The notes beneath the pieces were generated by a model, which did not search any database, had not been told where the DNA came from, and saw nothing but the letters and a program-made list of their open reading frames with translations. The position numbers and the translations under genes are program-made. Positions 1-8,358 of a stretch of 64,000 bases of DNA are shown here, piece after piece. The stretch comes from Bradyrhizobium liaoningense (GTDB lineage: Bacteria > Pseudomonadota > Alphaproteobacteria > Rhizobiales > Xanthobacteraceae): the NCBI RefSeq assembly GCF_018130825.1, contig NZ_JAFCJS010000012.1, positions 1 to 64,000 on the forward strand, in the 5' to 3' direction. The number at the start of each line of letters is the position of its first letter. Positions within the stretch are counted from its first letter, which is position 1.

Positions 1-246
1 GAGGACGGCAAGACCCCGATGGCGGTCGGTGTCGATTTGCGCGGTGAATCCTATGGCCTGCTGATCGACCAGATCGGTGAGGTGCTGCGCCTGCCCGAGG
101 CCGGCATGGAAGAGAACCCCGTCAACCTCGATCCCCGCATGGCCAAGCTCGCCGGCGGCGTTCACCGTCTCGACGGCCAGCTCATGGTCGTGCTCGACGT
201 CGATCGCGTCCTCGATCTCGAAACCAAAGTGCAGATGGCAGCGTAA
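1..246 (+). CDS. cheW: CheW chemotaxis coupling protein (3' part)
   Basis: The last 81 codons of a gene that starts before the window. CheW is the cytoplasmic scaffold joining chemoreceptors to the kinase CheA. The visible part is the second half of a CheW fold: residues reading GESYGLLIDQIGEV, the NLDP segment and the closing strand GQLMVVLDVDRVL are typical of the family. It is followed at 33 bp by cheY and then cheR in the same direction, so this is the end of a chemotaxis operon; cheA is expected upstream. The reading frame is open from base 1. Family assignment is secure; which chemosensory system of the cell it serves cannot be told from here. Confidence 0.92.
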   Translation, partial: EDGKTPMAVGVDLRGESYGLLIDQIGEVLRLPEAGMEENPVNLDPRMAKLAGGVHRLDGQLMVVLDVDRVLDLETKVQMAA

Positions 247-278
247 GCCAACGAAAACATCGAAGCCGGAGAACCAAA

Positions 279-665
279 ATGAAAACGTGTTTGGTGGTCG
301 ATGATTCCAGCGTCGTACGCAAGATCGCGCGCCGGATCCTGGAAGGCCTCGAGTTCGAGGTCACCGAGGCCGAGGACGGCTCGAAGGCGCTGGAGATCTG
401 CCAGCGGCAGCTGCCCGATGCGGTGCTGCTCGACTGGAACATGCCGGTCATGGACGGCTTCGAGTTCATGGGCCACATGCGCCGCCTGCCCGGCGGCGAC
501 CAGCCGAAGGTGGTGTTCTGCACCACCGAGAACAACGTGGCTCATATCGCTCAGGCGCTCAGCGGCGGCGCCAACGAGTACATCATGAAGCCCTTCGACA
601 AAGACATTATCGCCGACAAGTTCGCTGAAGTTGGTTTGATCCCGGTCGGACAAGCCATGGTCTGA
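279..665 (+). CDS. cheY: CheY chemotaxis response regulator
   Basis: A 128-residue single-domain receiver. The acidic pair D8-D9, the phospho-acceptor D52 (LLDWNMPVMDG), T82/T83 and K104 (IMKPFD) are all present, so it should be phosphorylated by CheA. There is no output domain, as expected for a protein that binds the flagellar motor switch or acts as a phosphate sink. It lies between cheW and cheR, 33 bp after the former. The start ATG follows GGAGAA. In rhizobia several CheY proteins often coexist, so motor binding is an inference from family and context only. Confidence 0.95.
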   Translation: MKTCLVVDDSSVVRKIARRILEGLEFEVTEAEDGSKALEICQRQLPDAVLLDWNMPVMDGFEFMGHMRRLPGGDQPKVVFCTTENNVAHIAQALSGGANEYIMKPFDKDIIADKFAEVGLIPVGQAMV

Positions 666-671
666 GTGTGT

Positions 672-694
672 CTGGCCTAAAGTGTTTGGGCCAG
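672..694. repeat. short inverted repeat between cheY and cheR
   Basis: CTGGCC at 672-677 pairs with GGCCAG at 689-694 around an 11-base loop, just after the cheY stop codon. It has no T-tract, so it could be an mRNA-processing or attenuating hairpin, or mean nothing. Confidence 0.3.
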
Positions 695-727
695 AGTGTT
701 CCAGTACAGCTTTCTGAGAGGCCATCC

Positions 728-1606
728 GTGACCCCGACCGAGTACGAGTATCTGCGTAAGTTTCTGAAGGATAATTCCGGTCTCGATCTGTCCGCAGACA
801 AGCAATATCTGATCGAAAGCCGCCTGCTGCCGCTCGCCCGCAAGGCCGGGCTCTCCGGCATCGCCGAGCTCGTGCAGAAGCTGCAGGCCGGCTCGCGCCA
901 GCTGATCACCGACGTGGTCGAAGCCATGACCACCAACGAGACCTTCTTCTTCCGCGACAAGGTCCCGTTCGATCATTTCCGCGACCACATCATGCCGGAG
1001 ATCATCAAGGCCCGCGCCGGCAAGCGCAGCGTGCGGATCTGGTGCGCCGCGGGCTCGACCGGGCAGGAGCCCTATTCGCTGGCGATGTGCCTGAAGGAGA
1101 TGGGTGCGGCCCTCACCGGCTGGCGCGTCGAGATCATCGCGACCGATCTGTCGCAGGAGGTGCTGGAGAAGGCCAAGGCCGGCATCTACAGCCAGTTCGA
1201 GGTGCAGCGCGGCCTGCCGATCCAGATGCTGGTGAAGTATTTCAAGCAGACCGGCGAGACCTGGCAGATCAATCCCGAATTGCGGGCGATGATCCAGCAC
1301 CGGCAGCTCAACCTGCTGCACGATTTTGCCCAGCTCGGGACGTTCGACGTCATCTTCTGTCGCAACGTGCTGATCTATTTCGACCAGGACACCAAGATCA
1401 ACATCTTCAACCGCCTGGCGCGCCAGATCGAGCCCGACGGCTTCCTGGTGCTTGGCGCGGCGGAAACCGTGGTCGGATTGACCGATACGTTCCGGCCGAT
1501 TCCGGACCGGCGCGGCCTCTACAAGCCGAACGATCCGCGTGCGGCGGCTGCCAAGCCGGCTCTCGCCGGCGCGGCGCCGCGCATCGCGGTGATGGCAGGA
1601 CGATAG
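728..1606 (+). CDS. cheR: CheR chemoreceptor glutamate methyltransferase
   Basis: S-adenosylmethionine-dependent methyltransferase that methylates glutamates on chemoreceptors and so sets adaptation. The 292-residue protein has the N-terminal CheR helical domain (about 1-75), NETFFFRD at 70-77, the SAM-binding segment IWCAAGSTGQEPYS at 104-117 and FCRNVLIYFD near 216. I start it at the GTG at 728, because GAGAGG lies 8 bases upstream and the protein then begins as CheR normally does (TPTEYEYLRKFL). An in-frame GTG at 668 would add 20 residues without family support. No cheB lies between cheY and cheR or just downstream; the demethylating partner, if present, is outside this window. Confidence 0.93.
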   Translation: MTPTEYEYLRKFLKDNSGLDLSADKQYLIESRLLPLARKAGLSGIAELVQKLQAGSRQLITDVVEAMTTNETFFFRDKVPFDHFRDHIMPEIIKARAGKRSVRIWCAAGSTGQEPYSLAMCLKEMGAALTGWRVEIIATDLSQEVLEKAKAGIYSQFEVQRGLPIQMLVKYFKQTGETWQINPELRAMIQHRQLNLLHDFAQLGTFDVIFCRNVLIYFDQDTKINIFNRLARQIEPDGFLVLGAAETVVGLTDTFRPIPDRRGLYKPNDPRAAAAKPALAGAAPRIAVMAGR

Positions 1607-1608
1607 GC

Positions 1609-1926
1609 ATGGCCGAGGATGGCAAGGGCGCCGAACGCGTGACGTTCAGCCGCGGCTATGATGTCTGCATCATGGCCATCGACGGCACCTGGCGTCGCGA
1701 CTGCAAGCTCAACGCCATTTCCGACACCGATGCCATCCTGACGGTCGAAGGCTCGATCCAGGGGTTGAACCTGAAGGAGTTCTTCCTGCTGCTGTCGTCG
1801 ACCGGCCTTGCCTACCGCCGCTGCGAGCTGGTGCGGGTCAACGGCGCCGAAATGGACATCCAGTTCCTGCGCGGCAAGAACCGCAAGAAGCGCGGCGCAT
1901 CCGGCGGTCACGACGCGGCAGCCTGA
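1609..1926 (+). CDS. PilZ-like domain protein
   Basis: A 105-residue protein starting 2 bp after the cheR stop, so almost certainly co-translated with the chemotaxis operon. The length and the strand pattern (RVTFSRGYDVCIMAIDG, then CKLNAISDTDAIL, then RRCELVRVNGAEMDIQFL) resemble a single PilZ domain, the fold that binds cyclic di-GMP. The classic RxxxR and D/NxSxxG binding motifs are only weakly matched, so it may be a degenerate PilZ that does not bind the nucleotide. Placement after cheR suggests a link between c-di-GMP and chemotaxis. The tail KNRKKRG is basic. Confidence 0.7.
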   Translation: MAEDGKGAERVTFSRGYDVCIMAIDGTWRRDCKLNAISDTDAILTVEGSIQGLNLKEFFLLLSSTGLAYRRCELVRVNGAEMDIQFLRGKNRKKRGASGGHDAAA

Positions 1927-2067
1927 CCCGCACGCGGCGCGGCCCTGCGCTTTCCGCCACGTTGCTTTATATTTGCTGAAACATCCGAACGAATTTGCCG
2001 CAGTGGCTTTACGTCGCCTAAGCGCGCGCCGTGTATCCATTGCCTGTCTCAATCTCAGGATCCGGCA

Positions 2068-2571
2068 ATGCCCAGAAGTTCCCTCTCCCCCGTCACATCG
2101 AACCTGCCCGACGTCGCCGAGCGGCGTGCGCTTCAGCTCCTGGTCGTCGATGACGACGCCACGCAGCGCAGCCTGATCACCGTCGCCGCCAAGCAGGCCG
2201 GCCACGAGGTCACCGTGGCGCCGTCGGTGGCGGAGGCGATCGAAAAGCTCCGCGCCGCGCGCTTCGACTGCGTGACGCTGGATCTCGTGCTGGAGGACGG
2301 CGACGGCATCGACGTGCTGCGCGAGATGGCCGAGGCGAAGTTCGCCGGTGCGGTGATCGTCATCAGCGGCATGGACGGCAAGCGCCGCAGCGCCGCCCGC
2401 AGCTTCGCCCGTTCGGTCGGGATCGAGCTCCAGAGCCTGCCCAAGCCGCTCGACCTCGCGGCCCTGCGCATCAGCCTCGCCAATCTCGGCAAGACCGCGA
2501 TGGGCCTGCCGGCGATCCACACCTGGGGTGGTGTCGCGACCGACGCGATCGTGGAGCGGCACCGCGCCTGA
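2068..2571 (+). CDS. response regulator, receiver domain only
   Basis: A 167-residue receiver protein. A 21-residue leader precedes the first strand LQLLVVDDD (acidic residues about 28-30). The phospho-acceptor is D72 (TLDLVLEDGDG) and the conserved lysine lies in LPKPLD. There is no DNA-binding or enzymatic output domain; the tail of about 25 residues is of unknown function. AGGA lies 8 bases before the ATG. It stands 140 bp after the PilZ-like gene and could be a separate unit. The partner kinase is unknown, although the hybrid kinase at 3969-7469 is near. Confidence 0.85.
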   Translation: MPRSSLSPVTSNLPDVAERRALQLLVVDDDATQRSLITVAAKQAGHEVTVAPSVAEAIEKLRAARFDCVTLDLVLEDGDGIDVLREMAEAKFAGAVIVISGMDGKRRSAARSFARSVGIELQSLPKPLDLAALRISLANLGKTAMGLPAIHTWGGVATDAIVERHRA

Positions 2572-2572
2572 A

Positions 2573-2673
2573 GCATGATCCGGAAAAGTGCGACGCGGTT
2601 TTCCGGAAAGATCATGCGTAAACAACAACCTAAAGCGCGACGACGATCCATCCAAATCTCACCGCGCTTTAGG
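2573..2673. repeat. dispersed two-hairpin repeat, copy A
   Basis: A 101-bp element immediately after a stop codon. The first imperfect hairpin pairs GCATGATCCGGAAAA with TTTTCCGGAAAGATCATGC (2573-2617). The second is a perfect 11-bp inverted repeat, CCTAAAGCGCG at 2629-2639 with CGCGCTTTAGG at 2663-2673. A second copy lies at 63116-63217. It probably is a genome-wide palindromic repeat that may also stop transcription or stabilise mRNA ends. Confidence 0.85.
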
Positions 2674-2723
2674 CTGCGGAGCTGTCATGCAGAGGGTCGC
2701 GGCAGGCAGCGCGCGGTTGCGGC

Positions 2724-3029
2724 TTACGCGGGATTGTCCGATTCCGACAGTTGCTGCAGGGCGTGATCGAGCTCGGCCCGGCAGGCGTTGAGGGCGGCGC
2801 CTGCCGTGGCAAAACGCGGCGTGACGTCGTCGAGCACGAAGATCTTGTTGGAACCCGCGGTAGCGCTGTCGTCCTCCGGCTCCATGTCGTCCGCGGTCAT
2901 GGCCGCGTCGATCAGACGCATACTGAGGTCGATGCGCGCGATCAGAGAGCGAAGTTCAGCTGCGATCAACTGACGGCTGTCGGCGTCAGCCATCGCGGCG
3001 AGCGGGGGTGTGCCTGCGTAATTTAGCAT
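2724..3029 (-). CDS. small hypothetical protein
   Basis: A 101-residue cytoplasmic protein of no family I recognise. It is helical and acidic, with a segment rich in leucine and arginine (residues about 15-45), an acidic stretch DDMEPEDDS near the middle, and a C-terminal helix ending QLSESDNPA. I start it at 3029 because GGAGA precedes this ATG by six bases; an upstream start would add ten unlikely residues. It is divergent from the FixJ-type regulator at 3171. It might work with the neighbouring two-component genes, but nothing in the sequence shows this. Confidence 0.65.
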   Translation of the reverse strand: MLNYAGTPPLAAMADADSRQLIAAELRSLIARIDLSMRLIDAAMTADDMEPEDDSATAGSNKIFVLDDVTPRFATAGAALNACRAELDHALQQLSESDNPA

Positions 3030-3170
3030 GGATATTCTCCGTCTCCCGCAATAAGGCACCTCCCCGCTACTTGTGCGTTAAGTCCATGTCCCGTACAAAT
3101 ACGGGTGGGCCGAATCCGCGCCGAACGCCATAACGGGAGGGCGCGGACGCGAGTCCTTCATGCCAACTGG

Positions 3171-3815
3171 ATGTGGCACATGGCCGAACAAAGCTCTCGC
3201 GGTGAAATCTTCGTAGTCGACGACGACCCTGCCGTTCGCGACACCTTGTCGATGGTGCTCAAGGCGGCGGGCTATGAGGTGATCTGTTTTGCGGACGGTG
3301 CAGCGCTGCTGTCCGTTGCGCGAAACCGCACACCGGCTGCGATCCTGCTCGACGTGCACATTCCCGGAAAGTCGGGTCTCGACATTCTGAAGGAGCTGCA
3401 CGGCGAGGATTATCCTGCGCCGATCTTCATGATCTCCGGGCAGGGCGACATCACGATGGCGGTGAGCGCCATCAAGAACGGCGCGCTCGACTTCATCGAG
3501 AAGCCGTTCCGCGGCAGCGAGATCGTCGGCCGGCTCGACGAGGCGATCGGCGCCTATGCGCGCCGGCAGGCAGAGAACGCGTCGCCGAAATTCGGCTCGC
3601 TGCATTTCCCCGGCCGCGAGCCGTTGACGCGCAGGGAGCGCGAGGTGCTCGAGCAGTTCGCCTCCGGTGCCTCCAACAAGGAGGCCGGCCGCACTCTCGG
3701 CATCAGCCCGCGCACCATCGAGGACCACCGCGCCAACATCATGAAGAAGCTCGGTGCGCGCAATGCCGCCGACCTGATCCGCATCGTGATGACTGCGGCC
3801 CAGCGCGCGTCGTAA
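3171..3815 (+). CDS. FixJ/NarL-type response regulator
   Basis: A 214-residue transcription factor with an N-terminal receiver (acidic DDD at 17-19, phospho-acceptor D61 in LLDVHIPG, K111 in EKPF) and a C-terminal LuxR-type helix-turn-helix (LTRREREVLEQF, then SNKEAGRTLGISPRTIEDHR). This is the FixJ subfamily layout, in which phosphorylation frees the DNA-binding domain. The start is uncertain: ATGs at 3171 and 3180 both fit and neither has a strong ribosome site. The gene converges on the hybrid kinase at 3969-7469, the most likely source of its signal, but that pairing is inferred from proximity alone. Confidence 0.9.
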   Translation: MWHMAEQSSRGEIFVVDDDPAVRDTLSMVLKAAGYEVICFADGAALLSVARNRTPAAILLDVHIPGKSGLDILKELHGEDYPAPIFMISGQGDITMAVSAIKNGALDFIEKPFRGSEIVGRLDEAIGAYARRQAENASPKFGSLHFPGREPLTRREREVLEQFASGASNKEAGRTLGISPRTIEDHRANIMKKLGARNAADLIRIVMTAAQRAS

Positions 3816-3820
3816 AATGG

Positions 3821-3963
3821 TCTCGTGCCCCGGACGCGGTGCATCATGAAATGATGCGCCGCTGAGCCGGGGGCCCATTTCTTCAACTCCACGGCTGACA
3901 GCTCTGGGTCCCGGCTCTGCGTCGCAGCGTTTACACGCTGCGCCTTGTTCGGGACACGAGATC
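3821..3963. repeat. intergenic palindromic repeat region
   Basis: Between two convergent genes. The outer ends TCTCGTGCCCCGGA and TTCGGGACACGAGA are near-complementary. Inside are a smaller hairpin (GCATCATGAAATGATGC) and GC-rich arms containing GAGCCGGGGG and GGGTCCCGGCTC. It resembles the palindromic repeats that litter Bradyrhizobium intergenic DNA and may act as a bidirectional terminator here. Confidence 0.6.
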
Positions 3964-3968
3964 GCGGC

Positions 3969-6900
3969 TCACCCGTTCAGCGCCTTGCGGATGATCCGCG
4001 CCAGATCCGACTTGCGATAGGGCTTTGCCAGCAGCAGGACGCCGTAATCCAGCCGGCCGTGATGGATGATCGCGTTCTCGGTATAGCCTGACGTGTAGAC
4101 CACCTTGAGATCGGGGCGAGTCTTCATCAGCTCGTCGGCGAGCTGCCGCCCGTTCATCTTGCCGGGCATGATGACGTCGGTGAACAGCAGGTCGAACGGC
4201 TTTCCGGCGGCGACGATTGCGAGCGCCTCCGCGGCGTTCGCAGCCTGCAGGGTGACGTAGCCCAGCGAATGCAGTTGCGCGAGCACGTAGTCGCGCACCA
4301 GCCGATCATCCTCGACCACCAGGATCGTCTCGTGTCCACCCTCGATCGTCGCGGGCGTCACGCCGTCGCCGACCGCCGTCGCGGTCTTGCCCGGCGGCAG
4401 ATACATCTTGATCGTGGTGCCGTGGCCTTCCTCGCTGTAGATCTTGATGTGGCCGGCGGACTGCTTGATGAAGCCGTAGACCATGGATAGCCCGAGCCCG
4501 GTGCCCTTGCCCGGTCCCTTCGAGGTGAAGAAGGGGTCGAACACCCGCGCCAGCATGTGGGATGGAATGCCGGTGCCGGTATCGCTCACGGCGATCAGCA
4601 CGTAGTGGCCGGGCCTGATATCGTTGACGCTGGCATAGACCTCGTCGAGATAGGCGGTGCCCGTCTCGACGATCAGCTTGCCGCCGCCGGGCATGGCATC
4701 GCGGGCATTGAGCGCGAGGTTGAGGATCGCGGTGGTGAGCTGGTTGGGATCGACGATCGCGACGCAGCTCTCGTCCTCGAACACCGATTCGATCTGGATC
4801 TGCTCGCCCAGCGTCGGCCGCAGCAGCTTTGCAGTGTCGATGATCAGCGAGTTGATGTCGATCTCGCGTGGCTGCAGCGGCTGCTTGCGCGCAAACGCGA
4901 GCAGGTGCTGGGTCAGCTCGGCGCCGCGTCCGGCCGCCTCGTCGATCATCCGGGTGATCGCTGCGAGCTCGGGTTCCTTGGCCACGGCGTCGCCGAGGAT
5001 TTCGATCGTCCCGGTGATCACGGTGAGGATGTTGTTGAAGTCGTGCGCCACGCCGCCGGTGAGCTGGCCGACGGCCTCCATCTTCTCGGCGTGGCGGATG
5101 CGCTCCTCGGAGGCGATCTTGTCGGTGAGGTCGCGGTAGAAGACGTTGAACAGGATGCCTTCGCGACGCTTCAGCGCCGTGACGCTCAGCTCGGCCCTGA
5201 AGTCCTTGCCGTCGCGGCGGCAGCACATCAGCTCGCGGCGGCGGTTGAGTATCTGGCCGTCCCTGGAATCGAGGAAGCGCGCGAGGCCTTCCCTGACCCT
5301 GTCACGCTCACCGGGCGCGACGATGAGGTCGATTGAACTGCGGCCCAGCGCTTCGTCGCGGCGCCAGCCGAACAGCTCTTCGGCCCGCGAGCTCCAGTTC
5401 AGGATGATGCTGCGCTCGTCGGTCTGGACGAAGGCGTCGAGCGCAGTCTCGACAATGTTGCGCGCGAGCTGCTCGCTGTCGCGCAGGGATTCTTCCGCGA
5501 GCCTCGCCTCGATCATGTCGCGCCCGACGAAGAAGAAGCGCTTGGCCTGGTCGGACCAGTTGCCGAGCCAGGACAGCCAGACCTCACGCCTGTCCTTGTG
5601 GAAGCAGCGGGTGTCGGCGAGCTTCGGGTGCTCGCCGCGCCTGAGCGCGCGCATGTCCTCGCGGGATCGTTCGAGATGCGAGGGATGGACGAAATCCGCG
5701 CCGCTGCGACCGATCATCTCGTCGGGCCGGTAGCCGAGAATGGCCTCGCAGCTCGGGCTGATCTGCACGATATGGCCCCGCGAGTTCATGATCATGATCA
5801 GGTCCTGCGAGGCGTCGAAAAGCTGTCGCCGCTCCTCGAGCTGCTGCTGCAGCGCCCGCTCGGTTCGTCGCGCGTCAGTGAGGCGGCGCGCCGAGCCGGA
5901 GGCGCCGATGATCTCGCCCGACGGCCCCCTGATCGGCGAAAGGCTCACCGAGATCTCCACCGGCGTGCCGTCCTTGCGCAGGCGCACGGTCTCGAAATGC
6001 TCGATCCGCTCGCCCCGCGCGATCCGCCGCAGATAGTCCTTGCCCTCCTCGCGACGATCAGGCGGCAACAGGATCGAGGTCGGCTGTCCGACCGCTTCCC
6101 CGGCCGAATAGCCGTAGAGGCGTTCGGCCGCAGCGTTCCAGCCGATGATGTTGCCTTCGAGCGTCTGCATGACGATCGAATCGTCGGAGGATTGCACCGC
6201 CGCGCTGAACAGGCGCTCGCGCACGGCGAGGTCGTCGCGGGCAGCCTCGGTACGCCGCCGCTCCTCGATCTCATGTTCCAGCGCCGATGTCTTTGCCTTC
6301 GTCTCCTCGACCATGCGGGCAAAGGCGCGCGCCAGCATTCCCGTCTCGCCCGACGCGTCGATCGGAATCTCCGCAGGCTTGCCGTGCCCGATCGCCTCGA
6401 CCGCGGCGGTGAGCCGCCCGATCGGCCGGGTCAGGGATCGGGCCAGCAGCACGGCCAGCACGGCGGCGACCAGCACCGCGACGAGGCCGATCGTGAGGGT
6501 TGTCTGTCCGATGGCGACGGCCGGCGCCATGAACGAGGCGTTGGGGACGACGCGGATGATGCCGACCCACTGGTCCTCGGCCAGGATCGCGGGCGCGATC
6601 GCCGAGCCGCCCGGCTTGCCATCGCTGCCCGGCACGACCTGGCTGGCGCTCTGCGTCGATCCGGTAAGCTTCGCGAAATAGGGGAAGTCATTCTGCCAAC
6701 GGGTCGGCGTCCCCAATTGCGTGCCGAACTCGCGGGTGCGATCCGGATTCACGAGATAGTCGCCGTTGCGGCCGACGACATAGACCTGCTCGCCCGGCCG
6801 GATCGATATGCGAATGCGGTCGAACACCTGACGCATATCGACATTGATGATGGCGATCCCGAACAGGCGCTGACCGGGCCCGAACAGCGGCGCCGCGACG

Positions 6901-7469
6901 CGCAATGTCGGAACATGGGGCATCTGGATGACGCCATCGTCCATGTTCAGGTCGACCGGCGAGACGTAGACTTGGCCTTCGGACAGCTTGATCGCTTCCT
7001 GGAAGAAGAAGCGCTCCTCCTTGTGTTGCAATTGATCGTCGGGAACGGCCAGCACCGATCCGTTCGGGCCGGAACGGTCGACGCGCAGATACTCGGCGCC
7101 GTCGGTGCCGATGATGCGGTATTTCGCGTAGGCCGGGTTGGCGCCGACATCGGCGACGAGGCGCGTCAGCAGGCGGTCGCGCCAGGTCTTTTCGGAGAGG
7201 TGATCGACCGGATCGACCCCGCCGTTGAAATGGGCATCGATCATGCCTCGCGCCGCGGCGCGGGAGCGGAACGTCGCGACGTCGGCGCGCGCGCCGTTCG
7301 CATGGGCCTCGAGCTGGGAGACGAGCAGCCGCGAATGGCTTTCGATGCGGTCGAGCACGCGCGGCAGCAGGGCCCGTTCCAGGCTGTAATGGCTCAGCCA
7401 GCCGACCGCAGCGACCGCAGCCGCGACCAGCAGAATCATTGCGATGGCCAGCCGGGTCGCGAGGGTCAT
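3969..7469 (-). CDS. hybrid sensor histidine kinase (Cache-HAMP-PAS3-HisKA-HATPase-REC)
   Basis: A 1166-residue inner-membrane kinase. In order: a membrane segment (about 7-25), a periplasmic double-Cache sensor to about 310, a second membrane segment (TIGLVAVLVAAVLAVLLA, about 325-345), HAMP, three PAS domains (about 420-535, 545-665, 675-790), HisKA with the phospho-acceptor in VAHDFNN, an ATPase with the N box (NLALNARDAMPGGG) and G boxes (DTGTGIP, GKGTGLGLS), and a C-terminal receiver with D in LLFTDVIMPG. The HDFNN H-box is typical of hybrid kinases. It follows a receiver-only gene by 67 bp on the same strand. Signal and output are unknown; a small-molecule ligand is likely from the Cache fold. 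Confidence 0.93.
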   Translation of the reverse strand: MTLATRLAIAMILLVAAAVAAVGWLSHYSLERALLPRVLDRIESHSRLLVSQLEAHANGARADVATFRSRAAARGMIDAHFNGGVDPVDHLSEKTWRDRLLTRLVADVGANPAYAKYRIIGTDGAEYLRVDRSGPNGSVLAVPDDQLQHKEERFFFQEAIKLSEGQVYVSPVDLNMDDGVIQMPHVPTLRVAAPLFGPGQRLFGIAIINVDMRQVFDRIRISIRPGEQVYVVGRNGDYLVNPDRTREFGTQLGTPTRWQNDFPYFAKLTGSTQSASQVVPGSDGKPGGSAIAPAILAEDQWVGIIRVVPNASFMAPAVAIGQTTLTIGLVAVLVAAVLAVLLARSLTRPIGRLTAAVEAIGHGKPAEIPIDASGETGMLARAFARMVEETKAKTSALEHEIEERRRTEAARDDLAVRERLFSAAVQSSDDSIVMQTLEGNIIGWNAAAERLYGYSAGEAVGQPTSILLPPDRREEGKDYLRRIARGERIEHFETVRLRKDGTPVEISVSLSPIRGPSGEIIGASGSARRLTDARRTERALQQQLEERRQLFDASQDLIMIMNSRGHIVQISPSCEAILGYRPDEMIGRSGADFVHPSHLERSREDMRALRRGEHPKLADTRCFHKDRREVWLSWLGNWSDQAKRFFFVGRDMIEARLAEESLRDSEQLARNIVETALDAFVQTDERSIILNWSSRAEELFGWRRDEALGRSSIDLIVAPGERDRVREGLARFLDSRDGQILNRRRELMCCRRDGKDFRAELSVTALKRREGILFNVFYRDLTDKIASEERIRHAEKMEAVGQLTGGVAHDFNNILTVITGTIEILGDAVAKEPELAAITRMIDEAAGRGAELTQHLLAFARKQPLQPREIDINSLIIDTAKLLRPTLGEQIQIESVFEDESCVAIVDPNQLTTAILNLALNARDAMPGGGKLIVETGTAYLDEVYASVNDIRPGHYVLIAVSDTGTGIPSHMLARVFDPFFTSKGPGKGTGLGLSMVYGFIKQSAGHIKIYSEEGHGTTIKMYLPPGKTATAVGDGVTPATIEGGHETILVVEDDRLVRDYVLAQLHSLGYVTLQAANAAEALAIVAAGKPFDLLFTDVIMPGKMNGRQLADELMKTRPDLKVVYTSGYTENAIIHHGRLDYGVLLLAKPYRKSDLARIIRKALNG

Positions 7470-7536
7470 GTCGGCCTTCGTGCCGCGTCGCGCACGGTCC
7501 CCAATGTCCTGTGACTGCGCCCCATGGATGGCTCTG

Positions 7537-7965
7537 TCATCGGCGGCCGGAGCCGGTACCGGATTGCTGCGTGGATGATGACGGCGCCGGTTTCAGGCAA
7601 CCGTCGACCGCGGCGAGGAGCGCATCGGGTCGGAACGGCTTTTGAAGGCTCGCCACCGCGCCGAGCTTGGTCGCCATTTTCAGGAAATCCGGCTCCGCAT
7701 AGGCCTCCGGCGTGATCGAGCGCCCGGAAATGACGATGATTGGGATGGCCGGGGCCAGCGCCCGGATGTGGCGCATGGTCTCCAGCCCGTCCATGCCGGG
7801 CATGAAGATGTCGAGAAACAGCAGGTCGAACGGGCTGGCCTCGAACAGTGCAAGTCCCTTGTGGCCATCGCCGGCGACGGTGACGTGATGGCCGGCTCTT
7901 TCCAGAAGCAGCCGGATCGTGATCTGCACGGCCGGGTCGTCATCCACGATCAGGATGTTGGCCAC
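7537..7965 (-). CDS. response regulator, receiver domain only
   Basis: A 142-residue receiver: ILIVDDDP at 4-11, phospho-acceptor D52 (LLFLDIFMPGMDG), S79 in VISG and K108 in LQKPF. The last 20 residues (PAPSSSTQQSGTGSGRR) are a low-complexity tail. It lies 67 bp upstream of the hybrid kinase on the same strand, so the two are likely co-transcribed, with this protein a partner or phosphate shuttle for the kinase. No output domain is present. Confidence 0.88.
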   Translation of the reverse strand: MANILIVDDDPAVQITIRLLLERAGHHVTVAGDGHKGLALFEASPFDLLFLDIFMPGMDGLETMRHIRALAPAIPIIVISGRSITPEAYAEPDFLKMATKLGAVASLQKPFRPDALLAAVDGCLKPAPSSSTQQSGTGSGRR

Positions 7966-8358
7966 GTCTGAAATCCTCCTGATCGCATGGGACGTTCCAG
8001 CGACCTCAAATCAAAGCAACAAATGCGAAATTGTTGCGCGGATTCTGTCCGGGCCGCAAGCGCCTCGCGTTTGCCGGGATTGCCTTTCCTGGCGCGCCGG
8101 GAGGCAATGCCTTTGCACATCATACGCACTCTTGCGTGCATATGAGTTAGAGCTTTGGTTCCGAATGCCGTAACCCATTTCAGTAACAGGAGATATTGTT
8201 CCCGCCGTAGTTGTACGGGGCCGGGGCCTTCATTATGGATTAAAGGCCGTGGACTACAATCTCCGATAGTTTCCGTATCCGTATTTCGCGCATTTCATTT
8301 TCGCATTCTGGCAACCGACGAAGCCGTCCCCCCAACCGGCATCAACACGAGACCTCTC
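7966..8358. other. intergenic region upstream of chemoreceptor
   Basis: About 390 bp between divergent genes with no coding sequence I can support. It holds an ACGCA-N4-TGCGT inverted repeat near 8126-8139 and a hairpin GGCCTT/AAGGCC near 8225-8249. Promoters for both flanking genes must lie here, but I see no certain -35/-10 pair. Confidence 0.4.

Noticed and set aside
1519..2655. 378-codon open frame on the minus strand
   Set aside because: Overlaps the end of cheR, the PilZ-like gene and a response regulator on the other strand, all of which have family support.
5598..7514. 638-codon open frame on the plus strand
   Set aside because: It lies wholly opposite the hybrid kinase, has shadow composition rich in Arg, Ala, Asp and His, and no domain. 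Typical antisense frame in GC-rich DNA.
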